This document shows positions 45,887-57,881 of a stretch of DNA of 64,000 nucleotides, piece after piece. The stretch is from Blepharisma japonicum (taxonomy: Eukaryota > Ciliophora > Heterotrichea > Heterotrichida > Blepharismidae): NCBI GenBank assembly GCA_949751835.1, contig CATKHK010000124.1:43034-107033 (forward strand). The letters are read 5' to 3'. The translations under genes and the position numbers were made by a program. The first letter of the stretch is position 1; each line of letters opens with the position of its first letter. A model generated the notes under the pieces. It worked only from the letters and a program-made list of their open reading frames with translations. It ran no database searches and was not told the DNA's origin.

Positions 45887-48298
45887 ATGGAAAGCGGGCA
45901 AAAAGAAGCTGTTAGCATAGGTCAGCTTATTAATTTCCTTCACGATCCTAACCGTAATAAGCGTAAAGACGGTCTGGTTCAGCTTTCTAATATTCTTCGG
46001 TCAGAATCTCCAGAAAATGTAAAATCTCTTTTTTCAAGCAAGCTCAAACCAGTTTTGATAGAAATTTTTAGTGATTCTAGTGAATCCAATAGAGAAAAAG
46101 TCATCGACCTTATCAACCAGCTTCTGTCACAAAATAAAATCAATGAAGATGACATTCCTCATATCATTCAAAAACTTCATGAAAGATTAGGTCATGATCC
46201 ATGCCCAGAGACATGTGAAGAAATAAAGGTCAAAGAATCGGTTACCTTAAAACTTATTGCAACTACATATTGGAATCTTTTACTACCTTCGTTTGGATAT
46301 ATCATTGATATTATATGTAAACAAGGAAAAGAGTCATCCCCAGCTATTAAAATTTCAATAGCTGAAATTGTGTCAATTTTATGCGACGCTTTTGGAGATA
46401 GAATAGGATTTTCAAGCAAAAGAATTTTTGATAGCTTAAGAAATAATTTATATCATCAGCAATTTAAAGTCAGGCTTCAAACTTTAACAACACTTGGAAA
46501 AATATGTGTATGTGAAGGCGCGCTTATATTTGATGACATAATCGTAGATTTTAAAAAATTACAATTAGATAGGAGAAAAGAAGTTAGAGAAGAGCTTTAT
46601 AAAGTTATAGGAAACATTATGTGTAAATTACAATATACTGTGCTAAGGACTTTTGAAGCAAAATTAAGCTATTTATTGCTTGGTGGGTTTTCAGAGAGCG
46701 AATTCACATGAATTTATGAAATAATAGATAGTGTTGGATCCAGGAGAAAAGTCTTAGCTCAAGAATTTACAGAAAATGTCGAAGATTACATAATGGCTGA
46801 TGCTGGCGAGTTTTTAATTTTAAGAAATCTCCAAGAATTAGTACAATTAGCTTTAGATGATATCCAAGAATGAACAATGCAAGATCACTATAGAAGTAAA
46901 GCAGCTTCTATACTGGATTATACAATAAGAGCAGCACAAAATCATATAACTCCTCACTTAGATTCAATTTTCAAAGTTATTTTCAAAGCTTATGCGCAGT
47001 CTGAAGACAAAGCATTTTCAGCTTTATTTGAAAATTGCATTGAAAAAATTGGGATGTTTTGTGATTTTGACTTGGTTTTAACTCTTTTTAGGAAATTTTG
47101 TTTAACTGATATAACTTCGCCTACAGAAAAATCAGGAGGACTGATTTTGTTTGCAAAAATGCTGAATTCACTGCTTTTAACTGAAGACAAAATGAGCAAA
47201 ATAGTAAGCTTTGTAGCTGAAAAAGACTTATCAGATTACCCAGAAATTCCAAAATCTCTTCAGCTAGTAATAGAATCACTAATCCTTCAAGCTAAATCTT
47301 TATGCATTTCACATGTTAATAGTCTTTTCCATTCGCTTTTATTGCTTGAAAACTCTTCAGCACAAGAATCAGTCCAAAAAACAATGGGAATATTGGCTGA
47401 ATATTGTGGATTATTGTCTGTATCTGATCTATATGCCACACAATTGCCAACAGCTTTACCTTTGCTTGCAAGAAACTATAAAAGCTGGGATTCAGATTCT
47501 AGAGAAAGGAGCTTATTCAAATCTTTAATTGTGAAATCAGGAAATGCAGTTTCTCAATATTTTGATACCATTATTGAAGTTTTGTCAGTCAATTCTCAGC
47601 GTGAAAAAGATTCTGAGGTCAGATTTACCATGCTAGTTATTCTTGAAAGTTTGTTGAATTTATCTGAATTAGATAGTTACATAAGAAGTTACTGTAGAAA
47701 AATATTGGAAAGCATTATTGTTCCTACAGCTGCCTGAAAAGTAGGGGTTTCTAATGTAGAAATAAGGGTTTCTAGTATGCTGTGTCTTGAAAAGCTGATT
47801 GGAAAAATGCTTATTGAAGACTCCGTATTTGTAGAGCTATGAGATAAAGTATTTCCTGTAGTCAAAACTTGTTTAGATGACGATTGGGACAAAGACTTAA
47901 GAATTTCTGCTTGTAGAGTCATAATATCATTTTTTGAGTTCTATTCACACATCCTTGATGAAATCCTAGTATCAGGAATTTATCCAGAGTTATTAAAAAG
48001 ACTTGATGACTCTCAAGATTATATAAGAATGATAATTTGCGTCCCACTTGAAAAGCTATTTAAAGTCATTCTTGAAAGAGGAATCAGATTTGGGAACTAC
48101 AAATATACGATAGAAACTCTTCTTGTCCATTTAGACGATCCAAGTGAAAACATACAAAAATCAGTTAAAAATGTTTTGCAAGTGGCAAGATTATATGACT
48201 TAGAAACGTTTCTGGAGCATGCTAGAAGTGCACAGCATAAGCACAGACACCCAAGGGCGGTTACAGAACTTATTGAAGAATCACAAAATCAGAGCTAA
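45887..48298 (+). CDS. DNAAF5: Dynein axonemal assembly factor 5 (HEAT-repeat)
   Basis: An 803-residue HEAT-repeat protein. DNAAF5 (HEATR2) is a cytoplasmic factor for pre-assembly of ciliary dynein arms. Repeats run throughout, and the C-terminal part (LLKRLDDSQDYIRM..., TLLVHLDDPSENIQKSVKNVL, AQHKHRHPRAVTELI) corresponds closely to the end of animal HEATR2, including the LDDP and KHR segments. Length is close to the human protein (855). Four or more TGA codons read as Trp (for example 46709-46711, 47735-47737). No intron. Confidence 0.85.
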
Positions 48299-48342
48299 CT
48301 CAATTAAATAACAAAGATTATTATAAAATGATAGCATACAAA

Positions 48343-49170
48343 TTAATTTTCTTTCATTTCTATTGTCAATCTGTAGTGTAGCAACTTATGCCCTCTTTCA
48401 ACTTTATCTTGAAATGCAAACCTATTTATCAAGCTTTCCAAATCAAGAGCTATGCATTGCTTTTTCTCTCTTTCTTCATCTAAGCTATTTTTAGCTGTTT
48501 TCGCCATTCCTGCAATCACAATTTCTTCATTTTCATCAGAATCAGTATTCCAAATTTTTAACGTGAATTTAGCAGGGTTCTTCCCAAGTGTCCGAAATTG
48601 GGGATAAAATAAATTTTTCAAAGAATCCATAAAAATATACGTCAAAATTGTACAAGTTTGATCCTCTGTTATATAAAAAGTATGCAACAGTTTTACACAG
48701 CCAGCTGTCGGTGGCAATGAACTTGATCTAAGCCTTGATGAGTATTCTGCTGTATTTCCTGTAATATCATAGTGAGGAATTTTATGTTTAGTATTCAGAT
48801 GGCTCAATAATGAGTCCAATTGTCCTTTTCACTTGCAATTTGTCAACAAACATTGGTAGTTTGGGTTGTGTCTGCATTCTTCTTCATGCTCAAGCCTTGC
48901 TGAAAGTTTTACTTTTTCATTGCAGCCACTGAATTGGCATGTGTATTCACATTGATAAAGCTGCTGCTCTAAATGATAATTCCTTAATTTTCTACCAATT
49001 GCCTCTCTGCATGAAGGACATTTTTGTGTTCTTTGAGAACAGCGATCGCAAATTGAGTGTCCACTGTCGCATTGATATATAGGAATTGTGAAATACTCAA
49101 AGCAGATTGGACATTGTAAACAAGACTCAAGTAGCTGCTTATCTACAATCAGAACATTGCTTTCAACCAT
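48343..49170 (-). CDS. SIAH-like: SIAH/SINA-type RING E3 ubiquitin ligase
   Basis: A 275-residue E3. The N-terminal RING reads CPICFEYF...CDSGHSICDRC...CPSC. It is followed by the SINA double zinc-finger region (CQFSGC, H-x-EEC, CLLTNCKWKG, HLNTKH), in which TGA 48829-48831 supplies the conserved Trp, then the C-terminal beta-rich SINA substrate-binding domain. Family members dimerise and ubiquitinate diverse signalling proteins for proteasomal degradation. The start is the ATG at 49170. Confidence 0.9.
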
Positions 49171-49457
49171 ATGAAACAGAAATAATAGAATTATAAATAA
49201 GGATTATTTGAAAAAAGATAACTATTAAAGTAATTCGTTATTTATTTTTATCTTATAAATAGATTTTTATTCTTATTTCTTTAATATTTTAACCTTTAAA
49301 TATTTTGTGTCTTTTTGCTCAGACTTTTTAGTTCTCTTTGCTTTTCTAGATATATAATTCAGGTTTTATTTAATACTCAGAAGCAACTGATTACAAAAAG
49401 TATCAAATCAGCCAATGATTTAGTAAAATAAAATTTCTTATTATATAAATATTCAGT

Positions 49458-50957
49458 ATGTCGGGACCAAGCGCATACAAAAGCCAAAACACAGCTGCCA
49501 ATCGAGGCAAAGTAGGAGCAAAAACAGGCAAAGGACCTGCCGCAGCTCCAATACGTGGTAAAGCTCAAGCTGATCCTAAGCATAACACAAAGGATGCCAA
49601 AGAAATGTTTTTGAAGAGAGTTCAAATGTGCAGTGTCACCTTTGACTATTCAGATGACAATAAAGATGTGAGACCTAAAGCTGATCGTCTCGCTGCTTTG
49701 CAAGAACTCAAAGAATTCCTCAATGATTCAAAAAATGTTGCGCAGTATGTCATCCCTCATCTTGACCTCGTCATAGATATGATCAAGAAAAACATTTTTA
49801 GACCTCTACCTATGGACAAAAAAGGAGGCGAAAAGTTATCTCCAGGAGAAGGAGGAGGAGTCGACGATGAAGATATCGTCATTGATCCAGCTTGGCCACA
49901 TTTGCAAGGTGTATATGAGTTCTTTTTTGAATTAATTATCTGCGAAGCCACTGACGTAAAAAGCCTTAAAATCTACGTTACTCCTTCATTCATACAAGAT
50001 TTTTTGCAGCTTTTCGATAGCGAAGAGCCAAGAGAAAGAGATTACTTGAAAAACATTTTGCATAGACTCTACGCAAAATTGGTTCCTAGAAGAAAAATGA
50101 TAAGAAAAGCGATTAATGACTGCTTCTTAACAATGATTCACGAAACACAGCGATTCAATGGAGCTAGCGAGCTACTGGATATTTTGGCATCAATAATTAG
50201 TGGATTTGCAGTCCCACTAAGAGAAGAGCATGTGATTTTCTTCAAAATTGCGATGATCCCGCTACACAAAGTTCAAACTTCTCATATTTTCCATGAGCAG
50301 CTACTAAGGTGCTCAATGCTGTTTTTAAGCAAAGACCATTCATTAGCAATCCCACTCGTAGAAGGGTTATTGAGATATTGGCCATTTGGCAACTCACCTA
50401 AAGAAACCCTATTTTTATCAGAGTTGCAAGACGTTTTAGAAGTCTGTGAGCTTGCAAAGCTAGAGCCGCTCATCCCAAAATTGTTTAAGAGACTAGTAAG
50501 ATGCATATCTGGGCCTCAGCTTCAGGTTGCTGACAGAGCAATGTGTTTTTTCGAAAATGATTATTTCTTAGGAATTCTTAGAACATTCAAACAAGTGACT
50601 TTCCCAATGGTTGTCCCAATCATTGTAGAATTAGCTGACACTCATTGGCATAAAATTCTTCAAGAATCACTCAATGCTCTGAAGGTGATTCTCAAAGAAA
50701 TAGACCCAGTAGCTTTTGATAGAGCTCTGCAAATCGGATCAAGAGATATGGCAAGAAGCAACTCTCTCAGCATAATGCACAATCTGCCACAAAGAGCACA
50801 GGCAGAAGCCAAGTGGGATGCTTTAGCTACTAGAGCCAAAGTTCTTGATCCCGAATTTAAGCCACCTGAGCTACCATATATTGATTCACATGTTGTGGGG
50901 CTGCATAATATGAACGGTCTTCAGCTCACATCACAAAACTTGATCCCGCCTTTGTAA
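49458..50957 (+). CDS. PPP2R5-like: PP2A regulatory subunit B56 (B')
   Basis: A 499-residue regulatory subunit of protein phosphatase 2A, single exon. It shows the HEAT-like B56 core from about residue 55 (FDYSDDNKDVRPKADRLAAL, WPHLQGVYEFFFELI, DSEEPRERDYLKNILHRLY, NHFIYETE-type MIHETQRFNGASELLDIL, HWHKILQESLNALKVILKE). The N-terminal extension is Gly/Ala/Lys-rich. B56 subunits recruit LxxIxE-motif substrates to PP2A. The stop is TAA. Confidence 0.95.
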   Translation: MSGPSAYKSQNTAANRGKVGAKTGKGPAAAPIRGKAQADPKHNTKDAKEMFLKRVQMCSVTFDYSDDNKDVRPKADRLAALQELKEFLNDSKNVAQYVIPHLDLVIDMIKKNIFRPLPMDKKGGEKLSPGEGGGVDDEDIVIDPAWPHLQGVYEFFFELIICEATDVKSLKIYVTPSFIQDFLQLFDSEEPRERDYLKNILHRLYAKLVPRRKMIRKAINDCFLTMIHETQRFNGASELLDILASIISGFAVPLREEHVIFFKIAMIPLHKVQTSHIFHEQLLRCSMLFLSKDHSLAIPLVEGLLRYWPFGNSPKETLFLSELQDVLEVCELAKLEPLIPKLFKRLVRCISGPQLQVADRAMCFFENDYFLGILRTFKQVTFPMVVPIIVELADTHWHKILQESLNALKVILKEIDPVAFDRALQIGSRDMARSNSLSIMHNLPQRAQAEAKWDALATRAKVLDPEFKPPELPYIDSHVVGLHNMNGLQLTSQNLIPPL

Positions 50958-50986
50958 ATCTCTAATAAATTTTAGAATAGAAATAA

Positions 50987-51865
50987 ATGAAAATTTTTGT
51001 TATTTTAGTAATTTTGGCTGAAATTTGTGTAGGAAAAAGCATACAGCCTGATACAAATACAATAAGAATGATAGTTATTGGAGACCTGCATGGAGACTTT
51101 GATGCATTTATGAGCATTTTGAATTTCACGAATTGGAAATCAGAGGACTTGCTAATGATCACTGGAGATACAATTGATAGAGGAGATGATACTATAAAAA
51201 TCTTGGATTTTTTAATAGAAAATTCACACAAAAATATAATTCATCTGCTGGGAAATCATGAAGAAATGAACATAAGGGGCGATTGAAGATATGTTAGTAA
51301 AGGTGATTTAAAGTCTTTCAGAGGAAGCTCTGCAAGAGAGCAAGCATTTAAGAAAGAAGGAAAATATGGAAAATACCTAAAGGATAAAAAGATCGTAGAG
51401 AAGATTGGTGATATTATTTTTATGCATGGAGGAATTAGCAAAGAAATTGCTGAAGAGTACAAAACAATAGAAAATATCAATTATCTTTATAAAACAAGCA
51501 ATTATGATAAAAAGATTTTATATGGAAGCAGTGGACCTTTATGATATAGAGGGTATGCTTTAGAAAATGAAAGAGTGATTTGTGATGACGTGGTAAAAAC
51601 ATTAAAAATTATGCAGGCCGAGTTTATGGTAATGGGACATACTATCTTTCCTCAAATTATAGAAAAATGTAATCAAAAAGCAATTTTTATTGATACTGGA
51701 ATTTCTAAAGCACTAAATTCAATTAGATCAGCATTAGAAGTAATTCAAGTTAACAATAAAACTACAAGAATTACAGCTATATATGAAGATATATCAGAAA
51801 TCATTTTTGAAAAAAATGATAAAGAAGAAAATAAAATCTTTCGAAATAATTTTGATATAATATAA
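50987..51865 (+). CDS. Secreted or luminal calcineurin-like metallophosphatase
   Basis: A 292-residue metallophosphoesterase 29 bp after the PP2A subunit gene. An N-terminal hydrophobic stretch (about residues 1-17) looks like a signal peptide. All PPP-type metal motifs are present: GDLHGD, GDTIDRGDD, LGNHEEM, a FMHGGIS His, and MGHT. The arrangement fits the Shewanella-like or bis(5'-nucleosyl)-tetraphosphatase-like branch of bacterial-type PPP enzymes, rather than cytosolic PP1/PP2A. Two TGA codons (51284, 51541) are Trp. The substrate is unknown. Confidence 0.85.
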
Positions 51866-51880
51866 ATATTATTAAATAAA

Positions 51881-53836
51881 TTACATCATAGAGTTTCCTT
51901 TGCCTCTTGCCCCTTCATATTGAAACCTTTCATAAGCACTTTCAGATGGCTTTTGCTTTGTTTGTGGTTTTATTGCAGGTGGCCCAATCATTAACGCTGC
52001 TTCTGGGTTTCCATAGTTTACCTTCACAGGTTTAATTCCATATTCATTCTTGAATTTTAAAATAGGGGCTGAAGCAACATTTACAGTACTTTCAATGAAA
52101 TTTTCTTTAATTTCTGGCTCTTTTTTTATTCTGTTTTCAGCCTGTGACATGAAGCTCATCATTTCTTCATATGCATCTTCTTTGCTTTTATTTCTGGAAC
52201 TCTCAAATAGTTTAGAAAATGGCTTTGTCTGAGGCATTGAACTATAAGAATTTTCAATGTCATTTTTATTATTCTGAGCAAAAGAAATTTTAGTCACTGA
52301 TTGAGATCTTTGTCTTGATGGAAACTCTCCACTCCTAGGTGTTGGAATTTGTAATGGAGTTTCTGAAAATTTTATAGGAGTTTCAGACTCTTCTTCCTCA
52401 TGCTTTGTGCTATGGAAAGGAGCTTGAGGGACTGCTGCAATTTTAGTTCTCTCTGATAGACTGATAAAGCTTTCTTGAATTTTTGAACTGTTGAGGGAAT
52501 AAGAAACACTTTGAGGTTTTACAGGAGTTAATGGTCGAGAAGATTCAATAGAAAAATTCTCTTTTATAGAAGATTCTGGGCCTATTGGGCGATATGGCTT
52601 AGATTGCTCTGGTGGCTTTTTGAGCGGAATAAAAGGCATATACCCAAAATCTTTAAACTCAGAAAATTCAAAAATACTCAAAGGGTTTAAGTTGTAGACT
52701 TTGGGCAAAGTAATTTTTATTGACTCTTGAAAATTAAGCCGAGACTCGATAGGATTTCCTTTGATATTCATAGTTGTGAGTTTTGGATTTATTGATAATA
52801 TCGCAATATCTTCAAAATTTGATATAGAGTTATGCTGAATATCTAAAATTTTAAGCTTTTCCAACTTGCATAAAGTACTTACTGATGCTAAGCAATTATA
52901 TCCTGCATAAAGCTCGATTGTTCCTTTAATCCTGAACAAAGTTCCAATATTTTTAATTCTATTATTGCTTAAGTTCAATAATTTCAGGCTTGGTAAGTTT
53001 TTGGACATACTAAATTCTTGGATTTCATTTGAAGCTAAATTCAAAATTATCAGCGATTCGGGAAACTCCCATTTTGTATGAGTCAATAAATTCCCTGCCA
53101 AACTTAAATATAATAGTGAATTCCCATATTTTCTTAATTTTGCTTCTGGGACAATAGAGCTTTTATTGCCAGGAAAACTTAAATCATAAGAATTCCCTGA
53201 ATTTATTTCCTCATAGTTTTCGATTTCGCTGCACAACAGCTTTATTGAGCTAGAGCATCGAGAAAGTGTATTATTAACGGTGTCATCTGGGGTTTCTCTG
53301 AAGCTTTTAATAGGAGTCCTTAAATCTTTTAACGATAAGCATCCATGATAGGGCTTGGGTGGAGCATTTGCTTGATCTAGAATACTTGAAAGTTCATCTA
53401 TTGTATAAGGTGTTACTTCTATTTGCCGAGGATTTTCTATGTCTATTGAAGGATTTCTATAGTAACTTTTATCAGATTTTTTCTGGGTTTTTTTGCTTTT
53501 TAACGTGACTGATAATGATATCAGCAAATCAATAACTTTGTCTCAGGTCAAAATTTTAGAGTCAGCTGATTTTAGACAGTTAAAGACTTCTTCAAAACTA
53601 AAATATGTTATTGAGTTCTTAGCATCAATATCAGAAACTGATTGCAGTTCGAACTTATGAGCTCGATTATTAAGCTCTTCTAATAATTGATTTTTTTGAA
53701 TTGAATCTATGTCATTTTCGGAGTTTTTGTTTTCTTGTATCCCAGATTTATTAAAAATTCTTCTTAAATCTCGAAATCATTCCATCCTCCCCATAACTCC
53801 TTGTGGGTTAAATTTAAGCTCACTATGAGATTTCAT
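51881..53836 (-). CDS. Leucine-rich-repeat protein
   Basis: A 651-residue protein. About residues 235-390 form SDS22-like leucine-rich repeats (LYLSLAGNLL, LIILNLASNEI, LKLLNLSNNRI, LKILDIQHNSI, LTTMNIKGNPI) ending with an LRRcap-like segment. The rest is Ser/Pro/Lys-rich and disordered with several short helical stretches. Two TGA codons read as Trp in the 103-residue N-terminal part, which the standard code would lose; the true start is the ATG at 53836. Such LRR proteins are common in cilia and phosphatase complexes, but the role here is not shown. The stop is TAA 51881-51883. Confidence 0.8.
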
Positions 53837-53876
53837 AATTATTATAAAATTTAAATCAGAATTCTATGTAAAATTA

Positions 53877-54899
53877 TTAGCCAAGATTCAAACAGCATAA
53901 ACCTAAGCCTTGGTCGTTGCTTTCTGAGTCAGTTTCAAGTGCGCTATATGACCAAACATTTTTATTCAATTCTGTCCAGCCATTAATCCTTGAGACACTA
54001 TAAGCCCCAGAATGAAGTTCAATAGACGTGCAAAGGTGATAATCACTTGTGCAAGAACTTTCTGCTGTAGAAACTGTACAGTCTACACAACCCAATCTAA
54101 CAAATCTTGGTTCAACCTGTCCTAGAGCTCCAGCTGCTTCTGCTTCAATTTCCATATCAGATAATTCTTTTTCATAATATCTAGTTTCGTCTACCAATAA
54201 ATGTAGCAAACACTTTTCTATTGTTGCTGGTGTCCCACCAATATATAAAGGTGACTCATTTGGACTTGTCCATCCTGATGTAGAGTTTGAATTGTCTTGG
54301 ATTCCATTCACATAAAGCTTAATTTTCGATTGTGTCCTTACAACTGCTATATGGTTCCACCTATGATGTAAAAGTCTGGCATTAGAGTCTACATATTCCC
54401 CTTCAGGAAAATCTGATGATTCAGTAGTCGTGACATAGACTCTTAACGCTCTTGTTTCTCGATTCCAGAAAATCCCTGGTGTTCTTTCATATATTAAATT
54501 TTCAATGTCATCATCTCCTTTTTGTAATATTGGACACCATGTTTCTTTGGATTTTGATGTATCATCTTTTTCAAGATAGACCCAAAAAGTAATTGAAAAT
54601 ATTTTTGCGCTTATAGAATCGTCACTTGGAACTTCAAAATATTCAGAGCCAGAGAATTTTGCACTAGATCCTCGGCCGCCTGATGAATGCCCTGCAGGTA
54701 CTGAAGATTTTGCATGATTATTGTATCCTGAATAGTCTAAGCCTTTATTATCATCAAAGGTTCAATACCCAGTTAAAGAGCTTAGTTTTGATGGTGGTTT
54801 TATCACAGATTCACCTTCATAGAGGCAAACGCCGCCATCGACAGAAACATCACAAATATCATTCCCAAATGTTAGGCCTAAAAGGATAAAAATTAGCAT
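53877..54899 (-). CDS. Secreted LamG/jellyroll-fold protein
   Basis: A 340-residue protein with an N-terminal signal-like hydrophobic stretch (MLIFILLGLTFG). The body is a laminin-G/concanavalin-like lectin fold: GYWTFDDNKGLDYSG, FSITFWVYLE, WNHIAVVRTQSKIKLYVNG and YIGGTP are typical of the LamG-3 family. The Trp after GY is TGA. Several Cys near the C-terminus suggest disulfides. Likely an extracellular or surface adhesion or carbohydrate-binding protein. No membrane anchor is seen. It ends 40 bp before the LRR start on the same strand. Confidence 0.8.
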
Positions 54900-55311
54900 T
54901 GCCGTTTTATAATTAAAATGGTGTGAAAATTAAAACTCAAACAATTAAGAAATAAAGCATCACATCAATTAATATTATAAATATATATAGACCTTTGCAA
55001 TTTTTACCTAAATTAAATGCTAATTTATTATTCATACTTTGAATCAAAGATGTTTCTGATCATTTTATCTTCATCAAAGCTTTCAATATTTTATATATAC
55101 ATTAGGCTTTGAATTACTAATTTTGACTTAAAGAAGGCTGACAAATATAATAGATGAATTTTGATAAGCCTTTGCTACAGTCTTATGCAATATTACTTAT
55201 TTGGTATGAGATTGTAATTTGGAAAACTCTACATTATAAAATAACTATTTATTCATTTAGCAACAAAAATTTACAATTAATTATAATAGAACCATAAATA
55301 ATATCTTTCTG
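54900..55311. other. Intergenic region
   Basis: 412 bp of AT-rich sequence between the LamG gene start and the histidine kinase stop, both on the minus strand. It probably holds the LamG promoter. Nothing else recognised. Confidence 0.5.
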
Positions 55312-57441
55312 TTATTCATCTAAATATCGAAAAATAGATTTCAAGAGTATGTCAGCCGTTGCAGGCTTTGCAATATATTCAACCATCCCGCACCTGTAGC
55401 AAAGCTGTATATCTTCATCAGAAGTAAATGCTGTATATCCAATGATCACAGGCAAATTAGAAATTTCATTGTCATTGTGCATTTGTATAATAGTGCTAGT
55501 TGCTTCTCAGCCATCCATTATAGGCATATTACAATCCATTATTACTACTTTAAATCCTCCAAGTTTGTCATACTCAATGATTTTATTTACAGCTTCTTTT
55601 CCATCACTTGCTTCCATATATGAAATGTGTTTTGAATCCAAAACTGTTCCGACAACTGCTCTATTTAAATCATTATCGTCCACGAGTAGCACTTTTTTCT
55701 GGATTTTTATTGAACGTTTTCGTGGGCGAGATAATCGATTTATTATATTGAATTTTTTTTCTGACGGGATCTTTGGAGAATCGTCATTATAAATTTCTGG
55801 TTTTTCAAGTCCTATATCAATAGAAAAGCTAAATGAAGTATAAACTCCTAGCTCTGAATGAATTCTTATATGGCTTCCGCCAAGCTGCTTTACTATCATA
55901 TTTGATATATATAGCCCTAATCCAAGGCCTTCTTTGCCGATATCAGTAACTTTCATATTGATCAGCATCTCTCTAATTCATTTCAGTTTGTCGAATGAGA
56001 ATCCAATTCCTGTGTCTCTTATAATGAACTTTAATTTATTTTCAAATGTCATAAGGGCACATATTTCTATGTATCCTCTTTTCGTAAACCTAAATAGCAA
56101 TTACTTTAATGCATTTATTGATAAATTCAGCAATATTTGAAAAATTCGATTCGAATCTGAGTTTATCAAGTCTGGAATGCTCTGGTCAATTCTTGTTCTT
56201 ACATCAATTCCTTTTTGTAAAGCTTGTTTCTTAATCAGCTGATATATTTCATCAATCATTTTTCTTACAGAAAAATTTGTAGAAAGAGACTTGAACGTTC
56301 CATTGACAATTCTTGAAAAATCAAGCATATCATTTATAGATGATAACAGCTGCTTAGAAGAAACATAAGCTAAAGCAAGTTTATCTTTATTTACATCATT
56401 GATTAAAGCTTGATCTAATATAGATATAATAGCATTTATTGGTGTTCGCAATTCATGGGATAAAGAATGAAATACTGCATTCTTAAATCGCCGTTGAGTT
56501 AATGTTTGCTGAGATTGTATTATGTGATCAATATTATGAACAGTGACTATTATCGCTTCTTCAGAACCCCAAAGGATCTTTTTCGCCCTCCACTCAAGAA
56601 ATTTATCATTAAATAAAACAATCCCGAGAGCGATTTCTTGGTCCATGTCAAATTCTGTGCAATTGTCTATGTCTTCAATTAAGTGGCGATTTGATGTAGA
56701 ATTAGTATCTTGCTCATAATAACAAAGGGAATTTATTATATCTAAGAGTGAATCTTTTGAACAGTTCAGCATAGATTGAATTTTCTCATTTGCTAGCTCA
56801 ATTTGTGAGCTGTTAGAAAGTACGATTAATCCATCAGGAAAGTTTTGTAAGACAACAAAGAACTTCTGTTTCGTTTCTTCTAGTTTTGATTTGTATTCAA
56901 ACCTTTCAAGTCTCACCATACGGCTGCGCATCGTTTTTAAATAACTTAATAGTAATATTCCTCCAATTGCAGCGTAAGCATGGACATCATGCGAATATTC
57001 AGCAAGTCCGAAATAAGCCGGAATAACGTACCATTGAATAATATGCTTGATTCCAATTGCAAAAACAATAGCACTTGACCTAACATATTGAGTTTGAATA
57101 AAAATGATAAATATTGTTGCGAAAATAATCCCCAAAGGGTTGTAATCTTTTTTAATTAAATGCACTACAGTCCATGTTCAAAAGTTTGCATATTCTGCAA
57201 CTACGATAGCCATAATTATTTTTCCTTTATGAGAAAAGACGATTTTTTGTGCCAAAAAATAAATAAAAATTGATATACCAAACATAAGTGTTTCAAAAAT
57301 TCCCAAGATTTTTGATGAGTATATCAAAGTCATTGTTCTTGAGCACCAGGAAATAAATATGATATATGTAGATATTTCTTGTAAGCTTTTATAAGCGCTA
57401 TCAATTTCCTGGATCCATCATTCATCTGACAGAGACTTCAT
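55312..57441 (-). CDS. Membrane hybrid histidine kinase
   Basis: A 704-residue hybrid sensor kinase. Hydrophobic segments in the first 180 residues suggest several membrane spans. A PAS-like region (about 210-315) follows, then the dimerisation/phosphoacceptor helix with HELRTP (His near residue 330), the ATP-binding domain with the N box NLSINALKFT, G1 RDTGIG and G2 GLGLGLYISN, and a C-terminal receiver (VLLVDDND, phospho-acceptor Asp in VVIMDCNMPIMDG near residue 634, Lys in AKPAT). A 15-nt intron (56090-56104) lies inside the N box. TGA Trps occur throughout, including one right after MDG. In the same window as receiver proteins, it is a candidate donor in a phosphorelay (inference). Confidence 0.92.
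56090..56104 (-). other. 15-nt intron in the histidine kinase
   Basis: Reads GTAATTGCTATTTAG on the minus strand, A at position 10. It falls in the N box of the ATPase domain, and splicing restores NLSINALKFT. Confidence 0.92.
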
Positions 57442-57881
57442 CAAAATATGTTATAAATAAATTAAATTTTTTACATTTTTATATTCAGCTCGAACAATAA
57501 TTGATACATAAAATAAAATATTTTAAAAAGAAACAGAGTAGCATAAGAATCCTGATAAAACTGAGTCTAATAAGAAAGAAATTGCTGAAATTGAGTCTAA
57601 TCATGAAATCTGTTACCTTCAAAATAAAAAAACGAAAAAAGATACTTTTTTATCGCGCACTTTGAAAATAGTAGAGGTTGATTCTATTTTAAAGCATTTC
57701 TATGAAGATTTTGGCTTTATTTTAAAAATATAAGCTGAACATTTTTATTTGCAAAATAAAAAAGAAAAGTTAGCTTCAATTGCAAATGACTGTTATACCA
57801 TTTTGCATACAAATAACAACAAATTCGTCTGATTGCATTCTCTAACTTTTTGGGGGGTTAAAGAAAATTTATAATAATAAT
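57442..57881. other. Intergenic region holding a possible coding relic
   Basis: 440 bp between divergent genes. Most of it, 57542-57874, is an open frame broken by one TAA (listed separately). The rest is AT-rich with nothing recognised. Confidence 0.5.
57542..57874 (+). pseudogene. Possible gene relic
   Basis: With TGA as Trp, a frame of 63 codons runs to TAA 57731-57733 and continues for 46 codons to TAA 57872-57874. The two halves share a YLQNKK sequence. It has no ATG near the start and no known domain. It may be the end of a lost gene or transposon, or a chance open frame in AT-rich DNA. Confidence 0.3.
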
